DNA of 64,000 nt, from contig NZ_JACIJS010000007.1 in assembly GCF_014199445.1 (NCBI RefSeq), forward strand, positions 1 to 64,000, written 5' to 3'. Below the pieces are notes generated by a model that saw only the letters and a program-made list of their open reading frames with translations, made no database searches and was not told the DNA's origin. This stretch comes from Rubricella aquisinus (GTDB lineage: Bacteria > Pseudomonadota > Alphaproteobacteria > Rhodobacterales > Rhodobacteraceae). Shown piece after piece: positions 32,630 through 42,072 of the stretch. How positions within the stretch are numbered: the first letter of the stretch is position 1; the number at the start of each line of letters is the position of its first letter. A program made the position numbers and the translations under genes.

Positions 32630-33145
32630 TCATTCGGGATCGGACAGGGATACCGGCGTGGCCATACGCCCGCGCAGCGTTTCCAGATCGCCAAGGATCC
32701 GCGCCAGCGCCGCGCGCTTTTCCGCCGCCATGGGGGCGGGGGCAGGGCTGTCATCCTCGGGCGTCTCATCCACGAGTTCGACACCGGACATGTCGTCAAA
32801 AAGCGCCTCATCGGGGCTGTCGGCCTCAGCAGCGGCCTCATCCTGCGTCGCACCGAAATCGTCAATCGTGATGCCATCGGCATATTTTTCGATCAGTTGC
32901 TTTTGGCCTGATTCTTTCAGCAGCTTTTGCACACCCCGGATCGTCAGCCCTTCGGTATAGAGCAGCTCGCGGATCACGCGCAGCAGGTCCACATCCTCGG
33001 GCCGGTAATAGCGCCGCCCGCCGCCGCGTTTGACCGGGCGCACTTGGCTAAAGCGGCTCTCCCAGAACCGCAGGACATGCGCGGGCACGTTGATGACTTC
33101 CGACACTTCGGAAATGGTGCGAAACGCTTGCGGCGATTTCTCCAT
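32630..33145 (-). CDS. MerR-family regulator downstream of ihfA
   Basis: 171 residues. N-terminal MerR helix-turn-helix ([24 protein letters not shown], then [20 protein letters not shown]), followed by an acidic, low-complexity linker (about 100-145) and a short C-terminal helix. No conserved effector cysteines. The gene keeps a fixed place 24 bp after ihfA in this group, so it may act with IHF or plsX/fabH regulation, but the targets are unknown. Confidence 0.85.
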   Translation of the reverse strand: MEKSPQAFRTISEVSEVINVPAHVLRFWESRFSQVRPVKRGGGRRYYRPEDVDLLRVIRELLYTEGLTIRGVQKLLKESGQKQLIEKYADGITIDDFGATQDEAAAEADSPDEALFDDMSGVELVDETPEDDSPAPAPMAAEKRAALARILGDLETLRGRMATPVSLSDPE

Positions 33146-33169
33146 GTCTGGTTAACGCCCTATTGAGGG

Positions 33170-33472
33170 TTAGCTTTTATTGCCCGCGTCCACGCGCTCT
33201 TTCATCAAATGAGACGGGCGGAAGGTCATCACACGGCGCGGCTCAATCGGCACTTCTTCGCCGGTTTTCGGGTTCCGCCCGACACGCGCCGTCTTGGAGC
33301 GGACAGTAAACGTCCCGAAGGAGGAGATTTTCACGTTCTCGCCACTGACCAGCGCGCTCGCCACATGCTCCAGCACATCTTCGACCAATTGTGCAGATTC
33401 GTTGCGGGAGAGGCCAACTTCACGATAGACGGCTTCGCTCAAATCCATCCGTGTGAGGGTTTTTCCACTCAT
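33170..33472 (-). CDS. ihfA: Integration host factor alpha subunit
   Basis: 100 residues. DNA-bending protein of the HU/IHF family; with the beta subunit it shapes promoters, origins and recombination sites. Visible: [30 protein letters not shown] and the DNA-inserting arm [20 protein letters not shown] with the conserved proline. 147 bp separate it from fabH, room for its own promoter. Confidence 0.95.
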   Translation of the reverse strand: MSGKTLTRMDLSEAVYREVGLSRNESAQLVEDVLEHVASALVSGENVKISSFGTFTVRSKTARVGRNPKTGEEVPIEPRRVMTFRPSHLMKERVDAGNKS

Positions 33473-33619
33473 TCTGCTGTTCCCTATTCCATGATGGGCG
33501 GCACATGGATTGCGCCTGCGCTGTTATCCCGTGACGGTACGGTGCGGGGGGAAAGGGAGTCAATAACAACGGCTTGCAGCGGGGAGGTGAGAAGCGGAAA
33601 CAACTGCCGTTAGGCGGAA

Positions 33620-34597
33620 TTACCAGCGCATCAGCGCGGAACCCCATGCCAAACCACCGCCAATCGCCTCGATCAGGATCAGGTCGCCCTTTGCGATTCG
33701 CTTCTGCTGGCGGGCGACGGACATGGCGAGAGGGATGGATGCAGCAGAGGTGTTGCCATGGTCCTGCACCGTCAGAATCACCCGCTCAAGCGGGATGCCC
33801 ATCTTCTGCGCGACCTTCTTGATGATCCGCAGATTGGCCTGATGGGGCACCACGACATCCACGTCATCCGCCGTGATGCCAAGCGCTGACATGGAGGCCT
33901 CACCCGAGGCGGACAGCTTTGCCACCGCGTGCTTGAACACGTCTTGACCCAGCATCCGCAGATGGCCCGTGGTCCCTGTGGTGGAGGGGCCGCCATCGAC
34001 ATAGAGGATATCGTTAAAGCGCCCGTCGGAATGCAGATCGGTATAGAGGATACCGGAATCGCTCTGATCGCCTGCGCCGGTTTGCGCCTCCAAAATCAGC
34101 GCGCCTGCACCATCCCCGAACAGCACGCAGGTGCCGCGATCCGTCCAGTCCATGATGCGCGAAAACGTCTCCGCCCCGATCACCATCACGCGCTTGGCTT
34201 GGCCTGCCATGATCATCGCGTTCGCATTGGCCAGCGCATAGATGAAACCGGCGCAGACGGCCTGCATATCAAAGGCAAAGCCGTTCTCCATGCCGAGAGC
34301 GGCCTGAACACGGGTCGCCGTGGACGGAAATGTCTGGTCGGGCGTGGCGGTCGCCACGACAATCGCGTCGATCTGATGCGCCTCAAGCCCCGCATCGGCG
34401 AGCGCTGCTTTGGCGGCTGCAATCGCTAGGTCGGATGTCTTTTCACCCTCGGCGGCGAAATGGCGCCGCTCGATCCCGGTGCGGGCGCGAATCCATTCAT
34501 CCGACGTATCGAGGGTTTTCTCGAATTCCACGTTTTCAACGACGCGTTCGGGCAAGTAATGCCCGCAGCCCACAGGCACGGCGCGGATCGTTGTCAT
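33620..34597 (-). CDS. fabH: Beta-ketoacyl-ACP synthase III
   Basis: Starts fatty-acid synthesis by condensing acetyl-CoA with malonyl-ACP. 325 residues. Nucleophile Cys115 in MQAVCAGF, catalytic His in VVPHQANLRI and Asn in DHGNTSAAS. The ATG overlaps the plsX TGA by four bases (ATGA), so the two lipid genes are translationally coupled. Confidence 0.96.
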   Translation of the reverse strand: MTTIRAVPVGCGHYLPERVVENVEFEKTLDTSDEWIRARTGIERRHFAAEGEKTSDLAIAAAKAALADAGLEAHQIDAIVVATATPDQTFPSTATRVQAALGMENGFAFDMQAVCAGFIYALANANAMIMAGQAKRVMVIGAETFSRIMDWTDRGTCVLFGDGAGALILEAQTGAGDQSDSGILYTDLHSDGRFNDILYVDGGPSTTGTTGHLRMLGQDVFKHAVAKLSASGEASMSALGITADDVDVVVPHQANLRIIKKVAQKMGIPLERVILTVQDHGNTSAASIPLAMSVARQQKRIAKGDLILIEAIGGGLAWGSALMRW

Positions 34598-35661
34598 GCG
34601 GTATCCCCTTGTGTTTTCGGGGCATCTTCATGCTTTGTCGCGTGGGATGCAATACGCTGAGCCAGTGTTTCGGAGAACCCTCCCTTGGCCATCGTGAAGG
34701 CCAGTTTGATCGCGGCGGACACACCGGTCGCATCCGCGCCACCATGGGATTTCACCACCGCACCATTCAGGCCCAGAAACACGCCGCCATTCACCCGGCG
34801 CGGATCGACCCGCTTTTGCAAGCGGCGCAGGGATGTCAGGGCAAAAAGCGCGCCAATGCGGCTAAAAATCGTGTGCATCATCGCTTCCTTGAGGAAGCCG
34901 CGAATGAGGCTCGCTGTGCCTTCAGCGGTTTTCAGCGCGACATTGCCGGTAAAGCCGTCTGTCACGATCACATCCACCGTATCCGAGGCCAGATCGCCGC
35001 CTTCGACGAAGCCGACATGGGTGAACCCATCGCCCTGTGCGGCAGCTTCGAGCAGTTTGTTGGCGTCTTGCAGGGAGGGGCGGCCCTTGTGCTCTTCGGT
35101 GCCGACATTGAGGATGCCAACACGCGGCATGTCGATGCCAAGCCCGATGCGCGCGTATTCCGCGCCCATGATCGCGTATTGCAACAGGTTGTCCGCCTCA
35201 GCACGGATATCGGCGCCCACGTCAAGCACCACCTTGTGACTGCCCGCGCGCGGGCTGGGCCACAGGACGGCAATCGCGGGTCTGTCCACGCCCGGGGCCT
35301 TGCGGAGCCGTAGCATCGCAATGGCCATCAGCGCGCCGGTGTTGCCGCACGACACGGCCACGGGCGCGTCGCCTGCCTCCACCGTTTGCAATGTGGCCCA
35401 CATGGAGGTGGTCTTGCCGTTGCGCACGACGCGGCTTGGCTTTGCGTCCATCGACACCACGTCGGGTGCGTGCCGGATTTCCACGATGTCGGTTAATTCG
35501 CGCCGCTTTGCGATCAGCGGCTGGAGGATGGCCTCATCCCCATGAACGATGAAACGAATCTCGTCGTTCTTTCGGGCAGATTTGGCCATGCCGCCAATAA
35601 CGGCGGCAGGGCCGGCGTCGCCGCCCATGGCATCGACAGATATTACGATGTCACGAGGCAT
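34594..35661 (-). CDS. plsX: Phosphate acyltransferase PlsX
   Basis: Makes acyl-phosphate from acyl-ACP for the PlsY route to phosphatidic acid. 355 residues beginning MPRDIVISVDAMGGDAGP. Further family blocks are AVSCGNTGALMA and VIVTDGFTGNVALKTAEGTA. It lies 54 bp after rpmF and overlaps fabH by four bases, the conserved ribosome-to-lipid gene order. Confidence 0.95.
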   Translation of the reverse strand: MPRDIVISVDAMGGDAGPAAVIGGMAKSARKNDEIRFIVHGDEAILQPLIAKRRELTDIVEIRHAPDVVSMDAKPSRVVRNGKTTSMWATLQTVEAGDAPVAVSCGNTGALMAIAMLRLRKAPGVDRPAIAVLWPSPRAGSHKVVLDVGADIRAEADNLLQYAIMGAEYARIGLGIDMPRVGILNVGTEEHKGRPSLQDANKLLEAAAQGDGFTHVGFVEGGDLASDTVDVIVTDGFTGNVALKTAEGTASLIRGFLKEAMMHTIFSRIGALFALTSLRRLQKRVDPRRVNGGVFLGLNGAVVKSHGGADATGVSAAIKLAFTMAKGGFSETLAQRIASHATKHEDAPKTQGDTA

Positions 35662-35715
35662 GCTGCGCTACGCTCACTTGCTTCCACGGGGAAGGTGTGG
35701 GCGACAATCGGCGGA

Positions 35716-35922
35716 TTATGCCGCGTCGTCCTCGAAATCGATCTCGTCTGCCTGAGCAACGACTTCTTTGTTGTCGTAGTGACCGCATGCAGAGCAAACG
35801 TGATGCGGGCGCTTCAGCTCACCGCAGTTTGCGCATTCATTCGGGTTGAATGCCGTCAGGGCATCGTGGGACCGGCGGAAGCCACGCTTCATCCGGGTGA
35901 TCTTACTCTTAGGGACAGCCAT
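35716..35922 (-). CDS. rpmF: 50S ribosomal protein L32
   Basis: 68 residues from [17 protein letters not shown]. Two CxxC pairs ([18 protein letters not shown]) form the zinc ribbon, so this is the zinc-binding version. The start at 35922 is the conserved MAVPK; a longer in-frame reading is an artefact. A short acidic C-terminal tail (EIDFEDDAA) is slightly longer than in E. coli. Confidence 0.96.
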   Translation of the reverse strand: MAVPKSKITRMKRGFRRSHDALTAFNPNECANCGELKRPHHVCSACGHYDNKEVVAQADEIDFEDDAA

Positions 35923-36082
35923 GCCACACCTTATTCGTTCAGGGGCCAATTTGCCCAAATTTCGATTTCGCGCCAACCCGTCGAAGGTCACAAACCCGTT
36001 GACTCGCAAGCGTCGAATGAGAGCGGCAAAATAGTCATTGCCGTGCAGGGCGCAAGCCCTTTCTCACCCATATGACGCCCGA

Positions 36083-36649
36083 TTACTCTTTTCCTTCGAG
36101 CTTGTCACGCAGTTCTGACAGTGCGGCGAAGGGATTTGGCTTTTCTTCCGCCGCGTCGGGCGTGTCGCCTGCGTCATCCATCGCCGGAAGGGACGCATCC
36201 TTGTGCCGGGGATAGGGCGGTAATGCGAGGGCCAGCGCCTCTTGCGCGGCCAGTCCCACGTCGATCTGTGGGGTCAATGGCTCGGTATCCACATCGTCGG
36301 ACAATTCGGTCATCACTTCGATATCCGCATTTGGCCGCTCCTCGGGCATGTAGCGCAGGGAGATCGGCGCATCAATCCGGCTGACCACCGGGCGCAGGCT
36401 CACGACGCAGGGCTGGATCACGGTGGCCCGCACCGACCCTTTCAACGACCATCCGTCGCGCCCCAGTGGAGAGAGCGTCGCCGTCATGCGGAATTTCGGC
36501 ACCTCGATCGCATCCAAAATCGCCGCGAGCGCCTCTTGTTCCGCCGGGGTTGCGGTTTCATCTATCGGGATGGCCGCGCCACGATTGGCACGGCGCAGGT
36601 CGATCCGGCGTGAAAATTCCGGGGTGGGGGAGGGCAGGCTGTCATTCAT
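36083..36649 (-). CDS. yceD: YceD/DUF177 family protein
   Basis: 188 residues. Upstream partner of rpmF, as in most bacteria; YceD affects 23S rRNA accumulation in E. coli and plants. Typical features: conserved CVVSLRPVVSRIDAPISLRYMPE with the single cysteine, acidic stretch ELSDDVDTEPLTPQIDVGLAAQEALALALPPYPRH. The 160-bp gap before rpmF could hold a second promoter. Confidence 0.88.
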   Translation of the reverse strand: MNDSLPSPTPEFSRRIDLRRANRGAAIPIDETATPAEQEALAAILDAIEVPKFRMTATLSPLGRDGWSLKGSVRATVIQPCVVSLRPVVSRIDAPISLRYMPEERPNADIEVMTELSDDVDTEPLTPQIDVGLAAQEALALALPPYPRHKDASLPAMDDAGDTPDAAEEKPNPFAALSELRDKLEGKE

Positions 36650-36742
36650 ATGCGGTCTCTCCTATCTCGGGGCGCAAGATTGCTTGAATTGGCACCGGGG
36701 GCAAGATACTCCGGGGGGCATAAAAACGGGGATAGAACAAGA

Positions 36743-37186
36743 ATGGCACGATCACGCATCATTGGCCCAGTTGCGATTGCGGCAACCGTCGCAATGCTGA
36801 GTGCCTGCGCGCCCACATTCGTCAATCACGGCTATGCCCCGCCAGAGGCGCAACTCGCGCTGGTTCAGCCCGGCGTCGATGACAAGATCAGCGTCGAGCA
36901 AAAGATCGGCCGCCCCATCAATGAGGGGCTGATCACCAATGAAGCGTGGTATTACGCAGCCTCGCGCGTGCGCAATTACACCTATAACGAGCCTGAAGTG
37001 ACTGAACGGCGGCTTGTCACCATCACCTTTGACGAATTCGGCATTGTCGAAGACATCGCCGAAGCGGGGCTGGAGGACGGGCGGACTGTGCCGCTAGTTG
37101 TGCGCACGACACCGACCTTCGGCAGTGAGATTTCTGCGGTCCAGCAGCTGCTGCGCAACGTGCTGAACCTACAGGTTCAGGAATAA
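36743..37186 (+). CDS. OmlA/BamE-domain lipoprotein
   Basis: 147 residues. Signal peptide with lipobox LSAC (Cys22), then a BamE/SmpA-like fold: VDDKISVEQKIGRPINEG, AWYYAASRVRNYTYNEPEVTERRLVTITFDEFGIVEDI. Members sit at the outer membrane and stabilise the BAM complex that inserts beta-barrel proteins. ATG 36743 gives the signal peptide. It is divergent from yceD and convergent with msrB, with three bases between the stops. Confidence 0.85.
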   Translation: MARSRIIGPVAIAATVAMLSACAPTFVNHGYAPPEAQLALVQPGVDDKISVEQKIGRPINEGLITNEAWYYAASRVRNYTYNEPEVTERRLVTITFDEFGIVEDIAEAGLEDGRTVPLVVRTTPTFGSEISAVQQLLRNVLNLQVQE

Positions 37187-37189
37187 GCG

Positions 37190-37585
37190 TTAATCCTCCG
37201 GTTCAAACCGGAGGGCCACACCATTCATGCAATAGCGCAGACCGGTCGGTGCAGGCCCGTCGGGAAAGACATGGCCCAGATGCGCGTCACAGCGTGCGCA
37301 AAGCACCTCCGTGCGGCGCATGAACAGGCTGCGATCCTCTTTCTCCTCCACCACTTCGGCGTCGAGCGGTGCGAAAAAGCTGGGCCAGCCAGTGCCGGAT
37401 TCGAATTTTGCATCCTGATCGAACAGCGGCTGATCGCAGCAAATGCAGTGGAACCGGCCCGGCATTTTCGGGAAATTGTCATGGGTGCCTGCCCGCTCCG
37501 TCCCGTGCTTTCGCGTCACTTTATACGCAAGATCAGACAGTTGCGCGCGCCATTCGGCATCGGTTTTTGTGAACTTTTCATGCAT
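37190..37585 (-). CDS. msrB: Peptide-methionine (R)-S-oxide reductase
   Basis: 131 residues. Repairs Met-R-sulfoxide in proteins. Zinc CxxC pairs (CICCDQP, CARCDAH), substrate loop SGTGWPSFF, and catalytic Cys in [11 protein letters not shown]. The single-domain form, no MsrA fusion. Monocistronic; divergent to olsB with 106 bp between. Confidence 0.95.
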   Translation of the reverse strand: MHEKFTKTDAEWRAQLSDLAYKVTRKHGTERAGTHDNFPKMPGRFHCICCDQPLFDQDAKFESGTGWPSFFAPLDAEVVEEKEDRSLFMRRTEVLCARCDAHLGHVFPDGPAPTGLRYCMNGVALRFEPED

Positions 37586-37691
37586 GTCGCTGCTTTCCCT
37601 TGCAAATCGTTCCTAGCTGATCCCACCTAAGTGATATGGCGGCCTCAAGCCCTATATAGGACAAGGCCGGATCAATTGGAGGGGCGAACCG

Positions 37692-38420
37692 ATGGGTGTC
37701 TTTGCACGAGGTCGTTACCAGACCCGTTTTGCCGACACGCGCGCGGATGTGCTCGCTGCTCAGACCCTGCGCGCCCGCACATTTCGCGGCCCCGGCGCAC
37801 AGCCGGACGCGGACGCGTTCGACGCCCAATGCCTCCATGTGATGATCGAGGATGCGCGGACGCAATCGCTGGCCTGCTGTTTTCGGCTGATCCATCTGCA
37901 ATCGGGGGCCGAGATCGGCAAAAGTTATTCCGCGCAATTCTATGACCTCAGCGCGCTTGAAGGGTTCAGCGGCCCGATTGTCGAGATGGGCCGCTTCTGC
38001 ATCGCGCCTGAATATCAGGGGGACGCGGATATTCTGCGCGTTGCATGGGGGGCGATGGCCAAGTTTGTGGATGCCCATGACGTGGAGCTGCTCTTTGGCT
38101 GTTCCTCCTTTCAGGGGGCGGAGGCAGAGGCCCATCTTGATGCGCTGGCCCTGTTGCGGGAGCGCCACCTTGCGCCGAAACGCTGGCTGCCACGGGTCAA
38201 GGCACCGCGCGTCATCCAATTCGCCAAAAGCCTGCGCAAACCGGATCTGAAAGCCGCGCAGCGCGCGATGCCACCGCTCTTGCGCAGCTACCTCGCCATG
38301 GGGGGGTGGGTCAGCGATCACGCGGTCGTGGATACCGATCTGAACACGCTCCACGTCTTTACCGGGTTGGAGATCAAGGGCATCCCGCCGGCGCGCGCGC
38401 GCCTGTTGCGCGCCATCTGA
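37692..38420 (+). CDS. olsB: L-ornithine N(alpha)-acyltransferase OlsB
   Basis: 242 residues. Transfers a 3-hydroxyacyl chain from ACP to ornithine, the first step of ornithine lipid synthesis. Visible family blocks: YQTRFADTRADVLAAQTLRARTF, the VEMGRFCIAPEYQGDADILRVAWGAM core and LFGCSSFQG. GGAGGGG stands before the ATG. The usual partner olsA does not follow; an unrelated esterase does, so OlsA must be elsewhere. Confidence 0.88.
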   Translation: MGVFARGRYQTRFADTRADVLAAQTLRARTFRGPGAQPDADAFDAQCLHVMIEDARTQSLACCFRLIHLQSGAEIGKSYSAQFYDLSALEGFSGPIVEMGRFCIAPEYQGDADILRVAWGAMAKFVDAHDVELLFGCSSFQGAEAEAHLDALALLRERHLAPKRWLPRVKAPRVIQFAKSLRKPDLKAAQRAMPPLLRSYLAMGGWVSDHAVVDTDLNTLHVFTGLEIKGIPPARARLLRAI

Positions 38421-38490
38421 ACGGGCTTTTCGTTTCGCGCATTCTGTGGTCGTTTGGGGGCAACGTGTTTCAAACACCGCCGGAGGCCCC

Positions 38491-39435
38491 ATGCTCACCA
38501 TAGATCCCAAGCTTTTCCATCCCAGCGCGATCAGTGAGGAAACGGCAGCTTTCCTCGCCCGGTTGGAGGCGCAATTGGCCGACCTGCCCGCCACCAACGA
38601 AATGCCGGTGGAGGAGACCCGCGCCGCGCGGGATGCGGGACAGGGCGTGTTTCCATCGGGCGGGCCGCTCGACGGGTCCGAATGGCGCGACATTCCCGGC
38701 GGGCGCGTGCGGATCAGCCCGGCCCCGGGCACGCCGCGCGCGCTCTATCTGCACATCCACGGCGGCGGCTGGGCGCTTGGCCGCCCTTCGCATTTCGACA
38801 AAGGATGTCAGAGGCTCGCGGCGGCAGCGGGGGTGACGGTCGTCTCTGTCGAGTACCGCCTCGCGCCGGAGCACCCATGGCCTGCCTGCCGCGATGATTG
38901 CCTGAACGCGGCCCTATGGCTGCTGGAGCATGGCGTCGCGGAATTCGGCACGGATCAGGTGCTGATCGGCGGCGAAAGCGCGGGCGGACACCTGACCGCC
39001 GTGACCGCGCTGGCGCTCAAGGAGCGCGGGCTGGCGGATCGCCTCGCGGGGCTGGTGTTGAATTACGGGCTGTTTGACCTGCGGCTGACGGGTTCCATGC
39101 GGAACTGGGGCACGCGCAAGCTCATCCTGAACACGCCGGTGGTCGAATGGTTTGCCGATATGCTTGATCCGGGTGCGGCGCATCGCGGCGGGCCTGGCCT
39201 GTCGCCGCTTCTGGCGGATGTGTCCGACATGCCGCCCGCCCTGTTCCAGATCGGCACTGCTGATCCGCTATTGGACGATACGCTGCTGATGGCCGCGCAC
39301 TGGGCGGGTGCCGGGAATGAGACGTCGCTCGCAGTCTATCCCGGTGGCGTGCATGCGTTTGATGCGTTCGATCTGGAGATCGCGCGGGAGTATCACGCGC
39401 GATTAGCGGCTTTTGTGAGTGGGTGCCTGCGCTAA
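38491..39435 (+). CDS. Hormone-sensitive-lipase family esterase
   Basis: 314 residues, alpha/beta hydrolase. Oxyanion-hole motif HGGGW (90-94), nucleophile Ser163 in GESAGGH, likely acid in GTADPLLDD and His in GGVHAFDAF. No signal peptide, so cytoplasmic. CGGAGG precedes the ATG. It may share a message with olsB (70 bp) but no functional link is evident. Its stop overlaps that of the ThDP enzyme. Confidence 0.88.
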   Translation: MLTIDPKLFHPSAISEETAAFLARLEAQLADLPATNEMPVEETRAARDAGQGVFPSGGPLDGSEWRDIPGGRVRISPAPGTPRALYLHIHGGGWALGRPSHFDKGCQRLAAAAGVTVVSVEYRLAPEHPWPACRDDCLNAALWLLEHGVAEFGTDQVLIGGESAGGHLTAVTALALKERGLADRLAGLVLNYGLFDLRLTGSMRNWGTRKLILNTPVVEWFADMLDPGAAHRGGPGLSPLLADVSDMPPALFQIGTADPLLDDTLLMAAHWAGAGNETSLAVYPGGVHAFDAFDLEIAREYHARLAAFVSGCLR

Positions 39436-41051
39436 AGCTCCGTCTCCGCAATGGTCCGACCGGGGGCTATGTCGCGCGGATCAAGCCTGATATGGATCAG
39501 CGACGGGCCGTCGGCGGCGCGAGCGGTGGCGAGCGCCTCTGCGAAATCCGCGTCCCGGTCCACCGTGACCCCAACCGCGCCATAGCTGCGCGCCCACGCG
39601 GCGAAATCGGGGTTGGTGATCCGCGTCGCGACCGAGCGCGCGGGGTAATCGCGCGCCTGATGCATCTTGATCGTGCCGTAGAGCGCGTTGTCACACAGGA
39701 TCACGCGCAGGGGCAGGCCCCGTTCGACCGCCGCGCCAAACTCCATTCCCGTCATCTGAAAACAGCCGTCCCCGGCAAGGCACACGACCTCCCGCCCGGG
39801 ATAGCGGGCAGCGGCAGCCACTGCGGCGGGCATGCCGTAGCCCATTGACCCGCTTGTCGGGGCCAACTGGCTGTCCGCCCCATAGCGCCAGAACCGGTGC
39901 AGCCAGATCGCGTAATTCCCGGCACCATTCGTGAGGATCGCATCCTCGGGCAACTGCTCGCGCAGCACGGCGATGGTGTGGGACATGGTCGCCTGCCCGA
40001 CCCCGGCAGGGGGCATGGCGGTCCATTCCAGATAGGCCGCACGGCCCGGCACATCGCGCTTGGGCGCAGACTGGCCTTTCATCGCATCAAGGAACCGGCC
40101 GGGTGTTGCGTTGATGGCAAGTGTGGGGGTGTAGATCCGCCCCAATTCCTCCGCTCCCGGATGGATATGGATCAGCGCGCGCCCCGGATCGGGCATGCCA
40201 AAGAGGCTGAACCCCTGACTGGGATTTTCCGAGAAACGCGCGCCTAGAAGGATCACAAGATCGGCCTCAGCGACCTGCGCCTTAAGCGCCGGATTGATCC
40301 CTAATCCCACATCCCCGACATAGTGGTCATGGGTTTGCGGAAACAGATCCTGCCTGCGAAAGGACACGGCAACCGGCAGGCTGAACGCTTCCGCGAAATC
40401 GGTGAGTTTCGCCCGGTCAGCCTGTTGCCAACGACTACCGCCAAGGATCAGGAGCGGCCGCTCCGCCGCCGCGATCATCTGCGCGACCTTTGCCGCATCG
40501 TCAGGTGCTGGGGCAGGGGCGGCCACCTCCACACGCGGGCCGGGCGGGGCGGCGACCGCATCGCGCAGCATGTCCTCCGGCAGCGCGATCACCACGGGGC
40601 CCGGGCGACCCGAGAGGGCTACATGCCACGCGTGATTGATGATTTCGGGAATACGCTCGGCGCGGTCGATCTCCTCGACCCATTTGGCCATGCCGCCGAA
40701 CAGAGCGCGGTAGTCGACCTCCTGAAACGCTTCGCGCCCGCGCATGTCGCGCCCGATTTGGCCCACAAACAGGATCATCGGGGTCGAATCTTGTGCCGCG
40801 ACATGCACGCCCGCCGCCGCATTGGTCGCCCCCGGCCCGCGCGTGACCATGCAGATGCCGGGCCGCCCGGTCATCTTGCCATCCGCTTCGGCCATCATCG
40901 CTGCGCCGCCCTCGTGACGGGCATTGACCACGTCAATCGCGGCGTCATGCAGCCCATCGAGCACGGCGAGGTAGCTTTCGCCCGGCACGCAAAACACGCG
41001 TTCCACCCCCTGTACCTCAAGACATTTCACCAAAAGATGACCGGCCAGCAT
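39432..41051 (-). CDS. Thiamine diphosphate-dependent enzyme, acetolactate synthase-like
   Basis: 539 residues in the three-domain order of ThDP decarboxylases/synthases. Catalytic Glu47 (NARHEGGAAMMAEADG), central FAD-like domain, and C-terminal ThDP motif GDGCFQMTGMEFGAAVERGLPLRVILCDNALYG. No small subunit gene is adjacent, so an IlvB role in valine synthesis is unlikely. Candidates are a 2-oxoacid decarboxylase or carboligase. It lies divergent to an SDR gene and 2 kb from the sulfonate operon; a link is not proven. Confidence 0.8.
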   Translation of the reverse strand: MLAGHLLVKCLEVQGVERVFCVPGESYLAVLDGLHDAAIDVVNARHEGGAAMMAEADGKMTGRPGICMVTRGPGATNAAAGVHVAAQDSTPMILFVGQIGRDMRGREAFQEVDYRALFGGMAKWVEEIDRAERIPEIINHAWHVALSGRPGPVVIALPEDMLRDAVAAPPGPRVEVAAPAPAPDDAAKVAQMIAAAERPLLILGGSRWQQADRAKLTDFAEAFSLPVAVSFRRQDLFPQTHDHYVGDVGLGINPALKAQVAEADLVILLGARFSENPSQGFSLFGMPDPGRALIHIHPGAEELGRIYTPTLAINATPGRFLDAMKGQSAPKRDVPGRAAYLEWTAMPPAGVGQATMSHTIAVLREQLPEDAILTNGAGNYAIWLHRFWRYGADSQLAPTSGSMGYGMPAAVAAAARYPGREVVCLAGDGCFQMTGMEFGAAVERGLPLRVILCDNALYGTIKMHQARDYPARSVATRITNPDFAAWARSYGAVGVTVDRDADFAEALATARAADGPSLIHIRLDPRDIAPGRTIAETEL

Positions 41052-41286
41052 ATCTGCCTCCCTCGCGCGTGTTGGGAGTGACCGTAGCGGCGGAGGGGCG
41101 GGATAAAAACCCCGGATTTGAGCGGCGCGGTGGCGTGTCGGGGATTGCGCATTGCCGTTTGGGGCTGCCCTGTGGTATCAGCTTCGCATCCAGATGGAGT
41201 AAAGCCGATGACCAAAGCAGCATGAACCGCTTGTCCGCCCTGCAATCGCGCGGGGTGATGCTTTACATCTATACACTGGAGGTCTC

Positions 41287-42066
41287 ATGACCCGACTTAC
41301 ATCGAAACTCTGCGTCGTCACCGGCGCGGGTCGCGGCATTGGTGCCGCGATCGCCACGGCATTCGCCCATGAGGGTGCACATGTTATCGTCACGGATAAG
41401 GACGCAGCATCGGCGCAGTCTGTCGCCGCGCGCATCGGCGCTGAGGCCATGCGCCTTGACGTGCGCGCGGAGGAGGACTGGGATGCGCTCGCCACCGCCC
41501 ATCCCCAGATTGATGTTCTGGTGAACAACGCGGGCGTCACGGGGTTTGAGGACGGGGCTGTGCCGCATGATCCTGAACGCGCGAGCCTCGAGGATTGGCG
41601 CGCCGTTCATGCGGTCAACCTTGATGGCACGTTTCTAGGCTGTCGCTACGCGATTGCGGCGATGCGGGCCATGGGGGCGGGGTCGATCATCAACATCTCC
41701 TCCCGGTCGGGGCAGGTCGGTATTCCGATGGCAGCGGCTTATGCTGCGTCCAAGGCCGCGATCCGCAATCACACCAAAACCGTGGCCCTCTATTGCGCGG
41801 GGCAGGGGTTGGCGATCCGTTGTAACTCCATCAACCCTGCCGCTGTGATGACGCCGATGTGGGAGCCGATGCTGGGCACCGGGCCGGATCGGCAGGCGCG
41901 CGCGGATGCGTTCGTGGCTGACACGCCCCTGCGCCGCTTTGGTCGCCCGGAGGAGGTCGCAGCATTGGCCGTCCTGCTGGCCTCCGACGAGGCGGCCTAT
42001 ATGACCGGATCGGAATTGACGATTGACGGCGGTATCCTTGCGGGGTCTGCCGCGGCACCGGGATAG
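41287..42066 (+). CDS. Short-chain dehydrogenase/reductase
   Basis: 259 residues. TGAGRGIG nucleotide loop (about 12-19), NNAGV, SSRSG catalytic serine, YAASK tyrosine-lysine pair and the C-terminal [11 protein letters not shown]. Substrate unknown, probably an alcohol or sugar acid. It converges with lacI (six-base gap) and has its own ribosome site GGAGG. A 22-codon open frame (41222-41290) ends on its ATG (ATGA), possibly chance. Confidence 0.88.
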   Translation: MTRLTSKLCVVTGAGRGIGAAIATAFAHEGAHVIVTDKDAASAQSVAARIGAEAMRLDVRAEEDWDALATAHPQIDVLVNNAGVTGFEDGAVPHDPERASLEDWRAVHAVNLDGTFLGCRYAIAAMRAMGAGSIINISSRSGQVGIPMAAAYAASKAAIRNHTKTVALYCAGQGLAIRCNSINPAAVMTPMWEPMLGTGPDRQARADAFVADTPLRRFGRPEEVAALAVLLASDEAAYMTGSELTIDGGILAGSAAAPG

Positions 42067-42072
42067 GCAGTG

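Noticed and set aside
41222-41290. 22-codon frame ending ATGA on the SDR start, possible leader peptide
   Set aside because: Its only support is the four-base overlap; no ribosome site or regulatory codon run, no attenuator hairpin. Kept only as a remark in the SDR entry.
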